The notes under the pieces: model-generated
The model's input: only the letters and a program-made list of their open reading frames with translations
Databases searched by the model: none
Told to the model about the DNA's origin: nothing
From: Hemicentrotus pulcherrimus
Taxonomy: Eukaryota > Echinodermata > Echinoidea > Camarodonta > Strongylocentrotidae
DNA: 28,128 nt
NCBI GenBank assembly: GCA_003118195.1
Contig: BEXV01000161.1
Location: forward strand, 1-28,128
Direction of reading: 5' to 3'
Shown: in pieces, positions 21,101-28,128 of the stretch
How positions within the stretch are numbered: the stretch's first letter is position 1
Layout: every line of letters begins with the position of its first letter
Program-made: the position numbers and the translations under genes

Positions 21101-24100
21101 TAGAAAAATTAGCTTTAAATACAGACATACTGAAGCTTTTGATCAAGCGTTTATCTGAGAACAGAGTGCTAATTTACGTGTAAAAAAATGTGAATTTATG
21201 TATAAAAGTTAAGCAATTTTTCTCAAATCTCATGTTAAACAAAATTTAATTTCTATGAATGTCAGAGATAAGAAAAAGGGGAATACTGTTTTCTAACCAT
21301 ATGATTCTGGGATGAAAGTAGATAGGTCAGAATTGTTTTCAGTGGGTAGTTCTTCAAGCCATAAAACAAGGATCGTCGATTCTGTGTTCCAAAGGATCTC
21401 ATTCACCTAAAAGCAAAAGACAAAATAAAGACAGTTTGAGCAAAAATGAATAATACACATTGCGATATTAAATGATATAAATATTCAGGAAAATTTACCA
21501 GATGAAAAATTACGAAAAGCCTTGATCACAGCTGAATGAAAATAAACAGATTTTTCAAATCAAAGGAACTTGGTATTTCAGGGATCATACAATATATTTG
21601 ATGTTGCTGATAATAATACAGTAGAAGTAAACGTTCCAAAAGTAGGAATCTTTAGACTAGCACAAGCTTTATAGTTCTATTTTCATCAGTTTGAAATCTG
21701 ACAGATACAATATTTTCAAATATTCAATCACATCAAAGACTTGACAGTTCTTTCAAATTAGAGTTTTCAATCGGCTAGATACCTTGACTTGATTCTTGTT
21801 GAATGGCAGAGTGAACTCTCCATGTCTGAGTCCATTCTTCTCAAAGAAGACTATATCATGTCGATGAGGAAGAAGCTGACTAGATAATATCAAGCTCCCG
21901 GATGGCCTACAAAAAATAAAAAAATAAAAATAAAAGCAATCGTACAAAAGTAATAAAATCTTTACACTTTTCTTTTCAAAAAATGTAAAAAGATGAGAAT
22001 ATTGCGCTTCTCTGTGACTCAACCAGTAATGTGGGGATGTGAGAAACAAGTTTTGGGTCTATGTCTGTTCATTGAATCTTCCCCCTTTTTGTTAGTCCCA
22101 TAACTTTAGAAGCATCAAAGAGGGTTGAATATTTTAGATGTACATTTGTTTTTAAATGTCTTAACGATTTATCTTCAGACTTTCACAAAGATGTTTTTCA
22201 AGAAGTATCAACTCAACATTATTTTTACACACGGCAATGTACTCGTCATGCCCTGATTATTGATAAATGTCATACTGTATACCTTAAGAATGCAATAAGT
22301 TATGATGGTGCTTCTCTTTGGAATAAATTACCTACTAATATTAAGCAGATAAGTAATGTAAAGACCTTCAAATTGGCACTTAAGAAATATATTTTCCACC
22401 TTGCTGTTGAATCAGGATAGGTTTTGAGGAACACCTTTTTAAAATTATTTTTGACTGCAAGTCTGCCTCTATTTTTTTTTTTTTAAAAAGCTCTCTCTCT
22501 CGCTTCTTTTACTAAATGCTCTACTCTCTTAGCAAGTGATCTATTTATAATAGCATTCATCATAATTGACACTGATTAATATGTTTGATATTGTATATTT
22601 ATTTTCAATATGTAATACTGTTCTATTAATGTATTCATACCTAATTGTTTGTTTTATCTTTTTAATTGTACATACATGTTTTACAGGGCCTCATGGAAGA
22701 CCAACTTTTTGTTGAATGGGGTACCCTGGTGAAATATAAGTAAATAAATAAAAAAAAAAAGAAAAAAAAAAAAGTATTTTTTAACCACACTTGACTAGAT
22801 TATGTTGATATAAATGACAATTCAGAATCAACTGTATGTTGATAGATGCACACATGATTTAAATTATCAAAAGCTATTCATATCTTTTATCTACAGTCTA
22901 TTCACTATCTTTTCTACATGATTATAAATCAATGCCCTCAATCTTTAACATATTCTGATTTTCAATCTAACAGCAGCATAAATTGAGACTAGAATTAACC
23001 TACAACGTGTACTTTATACAGACAATTACGATATTTGAAAATATATTTCAATTCAATAAAGTGCTACATTGAATATTCCATGTAATGAAATACATTAAAT
23101 AAACTACTTAATAAATACTGATTTTGCTTCTTCAAACTGCCTTTTACACATATCTCAAAAATGTTCTCTGTATAAAACTTACTTCCATGCCAGAGCTTGC
23201 TCCAAGCCATTCACATTCTCACTGGTGGACTGAAGTACACACTCTCTGTTCCATACACGCAGTTGCCTTGCACCTGATGATAAAAAGTCATGGTTAAATC
23301 ATGGTTAAAACCAGAATAAAAGATCTAACATTTTTTACCAGTGTCACATTCTAAACAAAACCCAGGACAAATTCGCTGCTTCATACACAAAGTTGCCTTG
23401 CGCCTGACAATAAAACAAATATCACAATTCATTACTATATAAGTGAAAATGAAGGAACTTATGTCAAGAAAATAAGATCACCAGTCTTGCGGTGTCACAT
23501 TGTAAACAAACTCAAGGTGTAATAACTTGACCACCATCTAGAGAAGCCCTTTGTAACTGTCGCCTCTAATAATAGTAAATTGAATGTTGAAGATTAAATA
23601 TAAATTATGTGCGAGTACAAGAAATGGATGTTATTAATATCACACAATTTAAATCCTGTTACCTGTTAATGTATTGATGGAACTGACGACAAAACATTCG
23701 CCATCACCACGCCAACTTATTCTGACTTGTCCATCATCCCAATTGAGGGCGGGCTTCACACTCTCAGCTTGCTGAGTGGCTGCTTGCTTGCCCACTGAGC
23801 CATGAAACTGGGTTTCTTTCTTACCCCATCCAACAGTAATTGGTTTCTCTGCAGATGGAATAAAGCAGTTGGAATTTCTTTCTTTTTATCTTGTAGAGAT
23901 TATCTCCTCTACTTAATTAATTGGGAATTATGAGAGAAAAACATTTATAATAACCAGGCATCTTCTGGATTTTGTAGTTGTTGAATGATTTACTAGTACA
24001 TCTACCATGCCATATGTACAAATAACTAAATTGTACTATCAATATGAGCAGTGTACATGAAAAATGGGCTATATAAATACATAATTACTTTCATTAATAC

Positions 24101-26680
24101 GTATGCAAACAAGACAGGGTATATTCAAGAGGCTTCCATCCACCTTCTTCACCTTGCTATTGACATATTTTTATATTCCTCTTCAAGGTTTAGCCAATCG
24201 TTTTAATTTCATCTTATTATTTCATCTCTGTATGACCTTCCATAAAGTAGGTCCTATGAAAACCTTCCTACTTTATTTATCTAAATTACTTGTACATAAT
24301 GTATATGTGCCTCTTCTACAAAATTTGATTACTTTTTTCCCTAAAAATCATAATGCATCCTTGTCTACTTACGTTGTCCAAACTCATCTGGCTGAAGTGC
24401 AGTTTCCAGGACTGGTTCAAAATCCTTGGTCATTAGCAAAAGTGTATTGGCAGCTAGACGACAGAAGACAAAAATAATTGCATAGTAATATACGGGTAAA
24501 ATAAGGATAACAATATCAGTTACATAGCCTACTTTTTTGTTGTTGTTGTTGCTTTTTCTAGCTTACACCATTTATCCAAAATATCAAGGAAATATTGATA
24601 TGAAACACAGAGAAATACTTTTGATACAGAACAATACCTTCTGTACATATACTGTACTCTGTGCCAATATTTAAGTTCTGCCTACTTTTATTATTACAAT
24701 ACACATTGTCTTTTATAACAAATATTCTTCTATTTTATCTCCTAATTTGTATCCTACATCTACTTACCAGTTGCCAAGACAACCAATTCTTGGTCTGGAC
24801 TCCAGCTCATACAACACAGCCCATTCTCCACACTCCCTACACATTCCAACTATAACACAAACACAGAAATAGAAGGCGGCTAAAAATATATCAAGTTAAT
24901 CATTGTGAAAAAAATGGGTTACATTCTCTCTAGATGGATGGTACAAAATCTTGAAACTGAAGTCTAGATAAAGAAAAACCAAGGGCAAACTTTTTGCCCG
25001 ATTCCAGCGATAATTGACTAGTTAATCCCCCCTGGTGCATTTTAGACAGTTTACTATCTTATTCACGAGGTTGGCAAATGTCAGTTTTATCAAAGAATTC
25101 GTAGATGGTTATTTCTGTCTAGTATCATTCAGCTCCAGGAGGAACAAAAAGTAAAGTAAATAATTAAAGATATGACAAGAAAGTGAAACTGAGTCCTTTT
25201 TCATAAAAATTGATCTGATATGTGCAAAACACTTCAAATATTATGCAATGCTGCGGTATGAAACTCCATCACAGGTTGCACATGCTCAACTTCTGTAGAT
25301 CATTATACCTGTCCAAACATGCACCTTTTACTATGAGTATGACAAGGTAAGATTGAATGAACTCACCTCAGCTGACACTGTATTATACAGAAGAACATCT
25401 CCATTAGTGACTGTGATGCAGAGGGACTGCTGACCTGGAAGATGCTGTATGGAAACTACTCGGTGTCCAGCTGCCTCATAGTCAAAGCCATGTGTCTTAA
25501 AATCTACAGTCCATTCAACCTGTTTCAAAGACATCAAGGGAAATCATATTCAACCTTTATTTATACATTGAAACCAAGTCTTGTCTCATCATTATAACCA
25601 TCCTCCTCCTCACATCACTCATCCTCTCTTAGTCTTACATTTCCCATCAACATTCACCTGGCCATCTTTGAAATCCTAAAATGTTTGGAGACACTATCGT
25701 TAACATTTTACAACTTATAATACTGTGGCGTAACCGGGCTCTGCCGGGGTAGCGTTCTGCCTTGCTGTCTCTCAAAACCCGGTCCACGCTCTCGACAATC
25801 ATTCATCAAAGATCTTGCAATGGGCTCTCACAAAAGTATATCGTGTAAGAAATACGTGGACTAGCTCTCATTCACTTACTCCAGCAAACACTGAAAGTCT
25901 GACAGGACTAAAGAAATAACACTTACAGAGTATTGGCAGTTTAGGTAACTTTATATAGTTTCTTGTACCTGTCGCAATGACAGCTCAAGAGCTCACAGAT
26001 CACAACTATATAGAACCTGCCCCAACGAAAGCTAAATGCTGACTGACTGACATCTCACGATGTACATATGTATATTTCACAATTAACTATAACGCCCTCT
26101 ACGTCTTACTAAATTACAGGGCTAGTTATGCTACAGTGTGGTCTAGATCTATAAAATAATAAATATAATTTTAAAGGATATCCTCGATGAGTCGATCATC
26201 TTCATATCATTATCAGTTCACCAAAATTCATAACCACTGGCACTGGTTTCAGGACCTTTATCATTATCAACATTATCACCATTATGATTATCTTCACCAT
26301 CATCAAAATCTTCATCATAATTATCATCATTATTATTTATTGCAACATCATTATCTCCATCATCTGATCATCACAATTCTCTTCACAATCATCAATAATC
26401 AGTCAATCAGTTCATAAGTTCATGAACTTGTTCAAGTGTTAATAATCTATTTTCTTGATTTGCATTCTAATGCTTGAATAAAAAGACAATAATTGAGAAG
26501 ATGATTATACTAGATTAGCTGAAAGCAAATTACCTCTTGGGTTGAAGGGTCCAAGCAGGCAAAGGCAGTGTTGCTGGCGGTGTAAACTTTGCTTGTATCA
26601 AAATCAATGCTGAGAAATTTTGATTCGGAAAACTCAGCTTTTCTTATGCAGCGACGCTGAGTCAAGACAAGATTTCTCAT
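8973..26680 (-). CDS. ELP1: Elongator complex protein 1 (ELP1/IKBKAP), 25 coding exons
   Basis: ELP1 is the largest scaffold subunit of the Elongator complex. Elongator acts in the cytoplasm with Elp2 and the Elp3 acetyltransferase to add carboxymethyl-type groups to wobble uridines of tRNAs. Coding exons total 4053 nt (1350 residues; human is about 1332), with matching phase at all 24 junctions and canonical GT/AG sites. Residues about 1-700 form the two WD40-type beta-propellers ([26 protein letters not shown] and [15 protein letters not shown] are near-identical to human as remembered). Residues about 750-1100 form the helical TPR-like solenoid ([25 protein letters not shown]). Residues 1206-1222, [17 protein letters not shown], form the basic tRNA-binding/NLS segment, followed by the C-terminal dimerisation region ending WKLHLLESR. 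The start is the ATG at 26680, giving MRNL as in human. Exons are listed separately. Introns not mentioned elsewhere show nothing notable. The gene appears intact. Confidence 0.97.
9428..9502 (-). mobile_element. 3' tail fragment of a non-LTR retrotransposon
   Basis: On the - strand the sequence reads GCGCCTTGAGCACTTC … GCGCTTTATAAGTTAC followed by a (TTA)n tail. This is the common 3' UTR form of CR1/L2-like elements in marine animals. It lies in ELP1 intron 24 and no ORF remains. Confidence 0.5.
9663..9820 (-). CDS. ELP1: ELP1 coding exon 24 (residues 1246-1298)
   Basis: Encodes [18 protein letters not shown], matching human LPEIW. C-terminal dimerisation helices. Confidence 0.93.
10146..10273 (-). 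CDS. ELP1: ELP1 coding exon 23 (residues 1203-1245)
   Basis: Encodes the basic [17 protein letters not shown] motif that in studied ELP1 proteins binds tRNA and acts in localisation. Confidence 0.96.
10366..10406. repeat. Stem-loop within a possible TTAA-bounded element
   Basis: CGTTTAACCG and AAAACC pair with GGTTTT and CGGTTAAACG around a three-base loop, with a six-base bulge on one side. A similar end (CCGGATGGTTAAAC) lies at 10472-10485, so a small TTAA-bounded element at about 10369-10483 is possible. It lies in ELP1 intron 22. Confidence 0.55.
11024..11306 (-). CDS. ELP1: ELP1 coding exon 22 (residues 1109-1202)
   Basis: Encodes [18 protein letters not shown], then a Ser/Gly/Thr-rich loop (SDASSVMGS and onward) comparable to the human SETSSVVSGSE segment, longer than in human. 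Confidence 0.95.
11651..11692. repeat. Six-base tandem repeat (TGAAAC)n beside an ELP1 donor
   Basis: About six units of ACTGAA/TGAAAC run up to ten bases from the exon 21 donor at 11702-11701. On the transcribed strand the intron therefore starts GTAAGCATCA followed by repeated CAGTTT. Confidence 0.85.
11703..11763 (-). CDS. ELP1: ELP1 coding exon 21 (residues 1089-1108)
   Basis: 61-bp exon encoding [20 protein letters not shown]. It is followed within about 10 bases of its donor by a six-base tandem repeat. Confidence 0.94.
12106..12242. mobile_element. 137-bp palindromic MITE (GGGCC…GGTCC ends)
   Basis: GGGCCTTGTTTCATAAAAC at the left pairs imperfectly with the reverse complement of the right end, GGACCATGTTCCATACAAA. 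Inner words TCAAGAACAAG and its inverted TCAATAACAAG extend the arms to about 38 bp. It is non-coding and lies in ELP1 intron 20. Confidence 0.65.
12244..12555. mobile_element. 312-bp MITE with 51-bp near-perfect inverted ends
   Basis: The left end GGGGGGTGTTTCACAAAG…GACTT (12244-12294) and the reverse complement of 12505-12555 differ at one of 51 positions. The ~210-bp core is AT-rich and non-coding. One base separates it from the preceding MITE. The near-identity of the arms suggests recent activity or conversion between arms. Confidence 0.85.
12639..12763 (-). CDS. ELP1: ELP1 coding exon 20 (residues 1047-1088)
   Basis: Encodes [19 protein letters not shown] and [10 protein letters not shown] (human GAAWEEALRL). 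Confidence 0.96.
13186..13387 (-). CDS. ELP1: ELP1 coding exon 19 (residues 980-1046)
   Basis: Encodes [20 protein letters not shown] and [12 protein letters not shown], solenoid repeats. Confidence 0.95.
13388..14140. other. ELP1 intron 18, unremarkable part
   Basis: No exon, repeat array or stable palindrome was seen between exon 19 and the TTAA-bounded insert. Composition is ordinary AT-rich intron. Confidence 0.5.
14141..14213. mobile_element. 73-bp TTAA-bounded micro-MITE (piggyBac-like)
   Basis: TTAA at 14137-14140 and at 14214-14217 flank an insert that begins CCCATTGAGTA and ends TAGTGAATGGG. The ends match as inverted repeats at 13 of 15 positions counting TTAA. TTAA duplication with CCC…GGG ends is the piggyBac hallmark. 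The inside is itself nearly palindromic around AAAATTTT. Confidence 0.65.
14310..14528 (-). CDS. ELP1: ELP1 coding exon 18 (residues 907-979)
   Basis: Starts DPKEYLPFL and includes [23 protein letters not shown]-like helices. Confidence 0.96.
14963..15200 (-). CDS. ELP1: ELP1 coding exon 17 (residues 827-906)
   Basis: Encodes [15 protein letters not shown] and [17 protein letters not shown], the most conserved ELP1 block. Confidence 0.96.
15614..15850 (-). repeat. Tandem duplication of half of ELP1 exon 16
   Basis: About 15614-15728 repeats about 15736-15850 at an offset of 122 bp. The intronic copy keeps an open frame for about 30 codons, but most changes replace amino acids (for example M to I, C to Y, R to S). 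It has no pyrimidine tract or usable acceptor, and reading through from exon 16 meets TAA at once. I call it a non-functional exon copy. Confidence 0.85.
15740..15963 (-). CDS. ELP1: ELP1 coding exon 16 (residues 753-826)
   Basis: Encodes [14 protein letters not shown] and [11 protein letters not shown]. Its downstream half is tandemly copied into the following intron. Confidence 0.95.
16090..16290 (+). mobile_element. tRNA-derived SINE
   Basis: Pol III box A-like TGGCGCAGAGG (16100-16110) and a perfect box B GGTTCGAAACC (16151-16161) stand 40 bases apart, in a tRNA-like head with a CTCGTAA anticodon-loop-like segment. The cloverleaf is degenerate. The tRNA-unrelated body includes GGTTGCTTACTTACAAGCAT and GCTTTCTTAGCAGTCAGGTA. 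I recall similar bodies in sea urchin SINEs. It lies in ELP1 intron 15. Confidence 0.7.
16944..17212 (-). CDS. ELP1: ELP1 coding exon 15 (residues 663-752)
   Basis: Encodes [37 protein letters not shown] and NLIVDHNPQ, the transition from propeller to helical solenoid. Confidence 0.96.
17743..17899 (-). CDS. ELP1: ELP1 coding exon 14 (residues 611-662)
   Basis: Encodes [20 protein letters not shown] and [12 protein letters not shown], nearly human. Confidence 0.95.
18229..18406 (-). CDS. ELP1: ELP1 coding exon 13 (residues 551-610)
   Basis: Encodes [17 protein letters not shown], equivalent to human LQLADGQIFKYL. The donor is CAG|GTAAGA. Confidence 0.92.
18787..18963 (-). CDS. ELP1: ELP1 coding exon 12 (residues 492-550)
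   Basis: Encodes [19 protein letters not shown], second propeller. The family is only moderately conserved here. Confidence 0.9.
19461..19563 (-). CDS. ELP1: ELP1 coding exon 11 (residues 458-491)
   Basis: An acidic start (DDEDEKED) is followed by [11 protein letters not shown], matching human KLGAVGGSGFK. Confidence 0.92.
20027..20200 (-). CDS. ELP1: ELP1 coding exon 10 (residues 400-457)
   Basis: Encodes [12 protein letters not shown] (human has TVVPPPM) and an NQVFLA blade. Confidence 0.94.
20402..20422. repeat. (GA)n microsatellite next to an unresolved base
   Basis: A run of GA units of about 18 bp ends at an N (20422) in ELP1 intron 9. It is probably an assembly or read-quality problem caused by the microsatellite. 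Confidence 0.8.
20628..20852 (-). CDS. ELP1: ELP1 coding exon 9 (residues 325-399)
   Basis: Encodes [18 protein letters not shown]. Donor GGAA|GTAAGT keeps frame into exon 10. Confidence 0.95.
21298..21406 (-). CDS. ELP1: ELP1 coding exon 8 (residues 289-324)
   Basis: Encodes [20 protein letters not shown], aligned with human [20 protein letters not shown]. Confidence 0.94.
21783..21906 (-). CDS. ELP1: ELP1 coding exon 7 (residues 247-288)
   Basis: Encodes [10 protein letters not shown] and [19 protein letters not shown]. Confidence 0.95.
22070..22774 (+). mobile_element. 5'-truncated non-LTR retrotransposon with poly(A) tail
   Basis: An open frame ending at TAG 22418-22420 encodes the end of a LINE reverse-transcriptase protein: [20 protein letters not shown] near the start and [17 protein letters not shown] followed by [10 protein letters not shown] at the end. 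These are the usual C-terminal blocks of CR1/L2/Rex-like ORF2. A 3' UTR of about 320 bp includes GGCCTCATGGAAGACC and TAAATAAATA, then an A-rich tail (22742-22773). The frame has no stops, so the copy may be young. It lies in ELP1 intron 6, antisense to the gene. Confidence 0.8.
23183..23273 (-). CDS. ELP1: ELP1 coding exon 6 (residues 217-246)
   Basis: Encodes [15 protein letters not shown], close to human. Its acceptor region is partly duplicated about 130 bp upstream in intron 5. Confidence 0.94.
23251..23520. repeat. Diverged tandem duplication around the ELP1 exon 6 acceptor
   Basis: CATACACGCAGTTGCCTTG near 23252 recurs as CATACACAAAGTTGCCTTG near 23382 (offset 130). GTGTCACATTCTAAACAAA near 23341 recurs as GTGTCACATTGTAAACAAA near 23492 (offset 151). 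The unit is about 130-150 bp and has since gained indels. The intronic copy keeps CAGGCGCAAGGCAAC, an acceptor-like sequence. Confidence 0.65.
23663..23848 (-). CDS. ELP1: ELP1 coding exon 5 (residues 155-216)
   Basis: Encodes [13 protein letters not shown] and [11 protein letters not shown], diagnostic ELP1 blocks. Two AGs lie side by side at the acceptor; only the first (exon from 23848) keeps frame. Confidence 0.95.
24373..24453 (-). CDS. ELP1: ELP1 coding exon 4 (residues 128-154)
   Basis: Encodes [14 protein letters not shown], nearly the human LIMMTKDFEPILE. Confidence 0.94.
24768..24849 (-). CDS. ELP1: ELP1 coding exon 3 (residues 101-127)
   Basis: Encodes [10 protein letters not shown] and [13 protein letters not shown], a highly conserved WD blade of ELP1. 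Confidence 0.95.
25367..25519 (-). CDS. ELP1: ELP1 coding exon 2 (residues 50-100)
   Basis: Encodes [12 protein letters not shown] and [12 protein letters not shown], the first propeller blades. The donor is GAG|GTGAGT. Confidence 0.93.
25724..26135. mobile_element. 412-bp LTR-like or MITE-like element
   Basis: It starts TGTGGCGTAACCGGGC and ends GGGCTAGTTATGCTACA. The ends are imperfect inverted repeats of about 17 bp with the TG…CA form of LTRs. TATATAG-like boxes lie inside (near 25,954 and 26,011). No clear target-site duplication was seen: the flanks AATAC and GTGTG differ. There is no ORF. It could be a solo LTR or a MITE, and lies in ELP1 intron 1. Confidence 0.5.
26187..26400. repeat. 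Degenerate (ATC/ATT)n microsatellite
   Basis: Imperfect CATCAT/CATTATC repeats span about 200 bp of ELP1 intron 1. The open frame through it (His/Tyr-rich) is a by-product of the repeat. Confidence 0.75.
26534..26680 (-). CDS. ELP1: ELP1 coding exon 1 (residues 1-49)
   Basis: Begins [10 protein letters not shown], matching the MRNL start of vertebrate ELP1, and ends STQE before GTAATT. Confidence 0.93.
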
Positions 26681-26799
26681 CCTGACTAAGCTCTTGATTT
26701 ACAATCTCTAGATCTAGATACAGTTCCAAACGTGAAAGCACACTAGCTAAACACAAGTAAAAGAATCCTACTCGAAATAAATTTACTTATGGTTGAGAC

Positions 26800-26970
26800 A
26801 ACTTCAGTGGACGTGACTATCGCTATGACTAAGTCGACTGACTGTATGCATGGTATGTGCATGTCACCGGCCGCAGCAGAAACAGCACCCGTTCCGTACC
26901 AAACTACGCCGGAGCTCCAGCGGTGAGAGTTGCCATTCGCCCGTTCAGAAACGATATACACGTGAAAACC
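26800..26970 (-). promoter_or_regulatory. ELP1: Likely ELP1 promoter / 5' end
   Basis: About 15 CpG occur in 165 bp, the densest patch in the window, 120-290 bp upstream of the ELP1 ATG. A CACGTG E-box lies at 26959-26964. No TATA box is evident. An AG acceptor-like site (TTGTGTTTAG) near 26748 would allow an untranslated first exon. A - strand open frame across 26743-26985 has no ELP1 similarity. Confidence 0.45.
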
Positions 26971-26980
26971 ACTGTTGCCT

Positions 26981-28128
26981 ATCATTACAGTTTCAATGAT
27001 TTATAGTAAACAATAATACATTTCTTATAAAAAATATTAAGTAATATTCAAATATATATGTTGATACTTAAAAGATATTTAAAAAATAATATTAAACCAT
27101 GATTTATTCTTTTAAATATTTTAAATAAAGTATAAACGAATATGCGTGATGAGGATGTTATTAAGGTCTAAAAATTGTTTCTAGGAGCCGAGACTCTTTA
27201 AGAAGAATGGACAAAATTACACCAATAAAGGATTAGTGTTGATGATTTACTAGCATGTATGCATATAACAAGAAGAGACAAAGATCTGGGATGGCGTTTA
27301 AGGAGGTAAATATATATGGATCATACTGACTTTTAATAATATTAAGTATTTATATTTATATGTAGTCCCATGTACTCCAAATTGTGGTTTGTGATTTCAA
27401 AGACCGTCAATCCGTCATATCAGACGCAGTTGAGCGGTTACCTTATTGATCTCAGAGTCTGATTATCTTATTTGTTTCTGACCTTTTATATTAGTCATGA
27501 TTATTATGTATTTATGACTGTGTTTACTCGTACGTCATATCAGGTTTATTGAAATTTACTAGAGTCTAGGTCTACTGTTTCTTTGCTTTGGATTTGCCAA
27601 ACATCCTTTGCCTTCCACATAAACTTAAGCTTACATAATTACTTTCTTCTTCTACTCCTTCTTTGGGGTTAAGTCTACCTCCTTTACAGTTCAAGATTCT
27701 TGCAGACTGAGGAGTGTGTGTGTGTGCTTACGAAAACCAGGTGCATGGTGCAAATAAAAAGTTTCTGGACTTGGTTGCTGCCTCCTGTTAGGCATTGACG
27801 GAAGGCATTGACGGATGTAGACAGAAATAACCATCTGAATTGGGTCATTTCTTTAACAAAACTGATATTTATTGTCATTCCCCAACACAGATGGTAACAT
27901 ACGGATCTCGTACCGAGGGGGTGCTTTTTGTCATGTTTGTGCACGTTTTCGTCCGCGACATTTTCTCCCCGATTTTCTTTATTTAGATCTAATTTTCTGA
28001 TTTCTAAATCAGATTTAAAATAGGTATAACTTCTCCTTTTTACACTAGACTACGTATTTTTAACTGAAAATTAATACAAATATGAAATATTTAGACTTAC
28101 CTATATGATTAATCCAATTAGTATCTCA
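26981..28128. other. Upstream flank of ELP1, no gene recognised
   Basis: Mostly AT-rich DNA. It includes a (TG)n run at about 27,717-27,726, a tandem pair of AGGCATTGACGGA at about 27,790-27,815, and a small CpG-richer patch at about 27,900-27,960. On the - strand ATATAG|GTAAGT at 28101 resembles a donor and could end an exon entering from outside the window. Confidence 0.4.

Noticed and set aside
24103..24477. 124-codon + strand frame
   Set aside because: It is antisense to ELP1 exon 4 and its flanking introns; the conserved protein is on the - strand.
26187..26417. His/Tyr-rich 76-codon frame
   Set aside because: It is a translation of an ATC/ATT microsatellite.
1..28128. Bacterial-style operon or defence system
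   Set aside because: Gene structure is clearly spliced eukaryotic; no operon, ribosome-binding or prokaryotic family signals were found.

Overview
This is eukaryotic, animal-type genomic DNA: AT-rich, with short coding exons flanked by GT-AG introns, microsatellites and many mobile-element remnants. A tRNA-derived SINE, 3' ends of non-LTR retrotransposons and MITEs with G-run or TTAA ends point to a marine deuterostome. A sea urchin or related echinoderm is my best guess, from remembered repeat styles rather than a search. One unknown base (N) at 20422 shows this is assembled sequence.

Two genes face each other tail to tail. On the + strand, positions 1455-6363 hold an eight-exon gene for a 219-residue protein that I do not recognise. 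Every exon junction keeps frame, although one intron needs a GC donor. On the - strand, positions 26680-8973 hold a complete ELP1 gene (Elongator subunit 1, also IKBKAP/Iki3). I resolved all 25 coding exons. They sum to 4053 nt, give 1350 residues with consistent phase throughout, and match the human protein as I remember it from the first MRNL to the last WKL-x-LL. A long ELP1 3' UTR probably runs to about 7780. A CpG-richer patch at about 26,810-26,965 is the likely promoter.

Other DNA by region: 1-240 is a CTAGATCTAG/GTA/GA simple-repeat tract. Positions 241-1434 are 5' flank of the left gene. Introns of the left gene carry a 175-bp MITE and several hairpins. The intergenic part (6364-7775) holds a long fold-back element and a truncated non-LTR retrotransposon tail between ATC-type microsatellites. 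ELP1 introns carry two abutting MITEs, one clear and one possible TTAA-bounded element, a SINE, two non-LTR 3' ends and a 412-bp LTR-like or MITE-like element. Positions 26,981-28,128 show no convincing gene.

The most unusual feature is that ELP1 carries three separate local tandem duplications (offset about 120-150 bp), each overlapping an exon edge: the terminal exon, exon 16 and the exon 6 acceptor. The terminal-exon copy differs from the real exon largely at synonymous sites, as if it had been coding. I found no new defence system or operon-like system; the most novel candidate is the unrecognised left gene.
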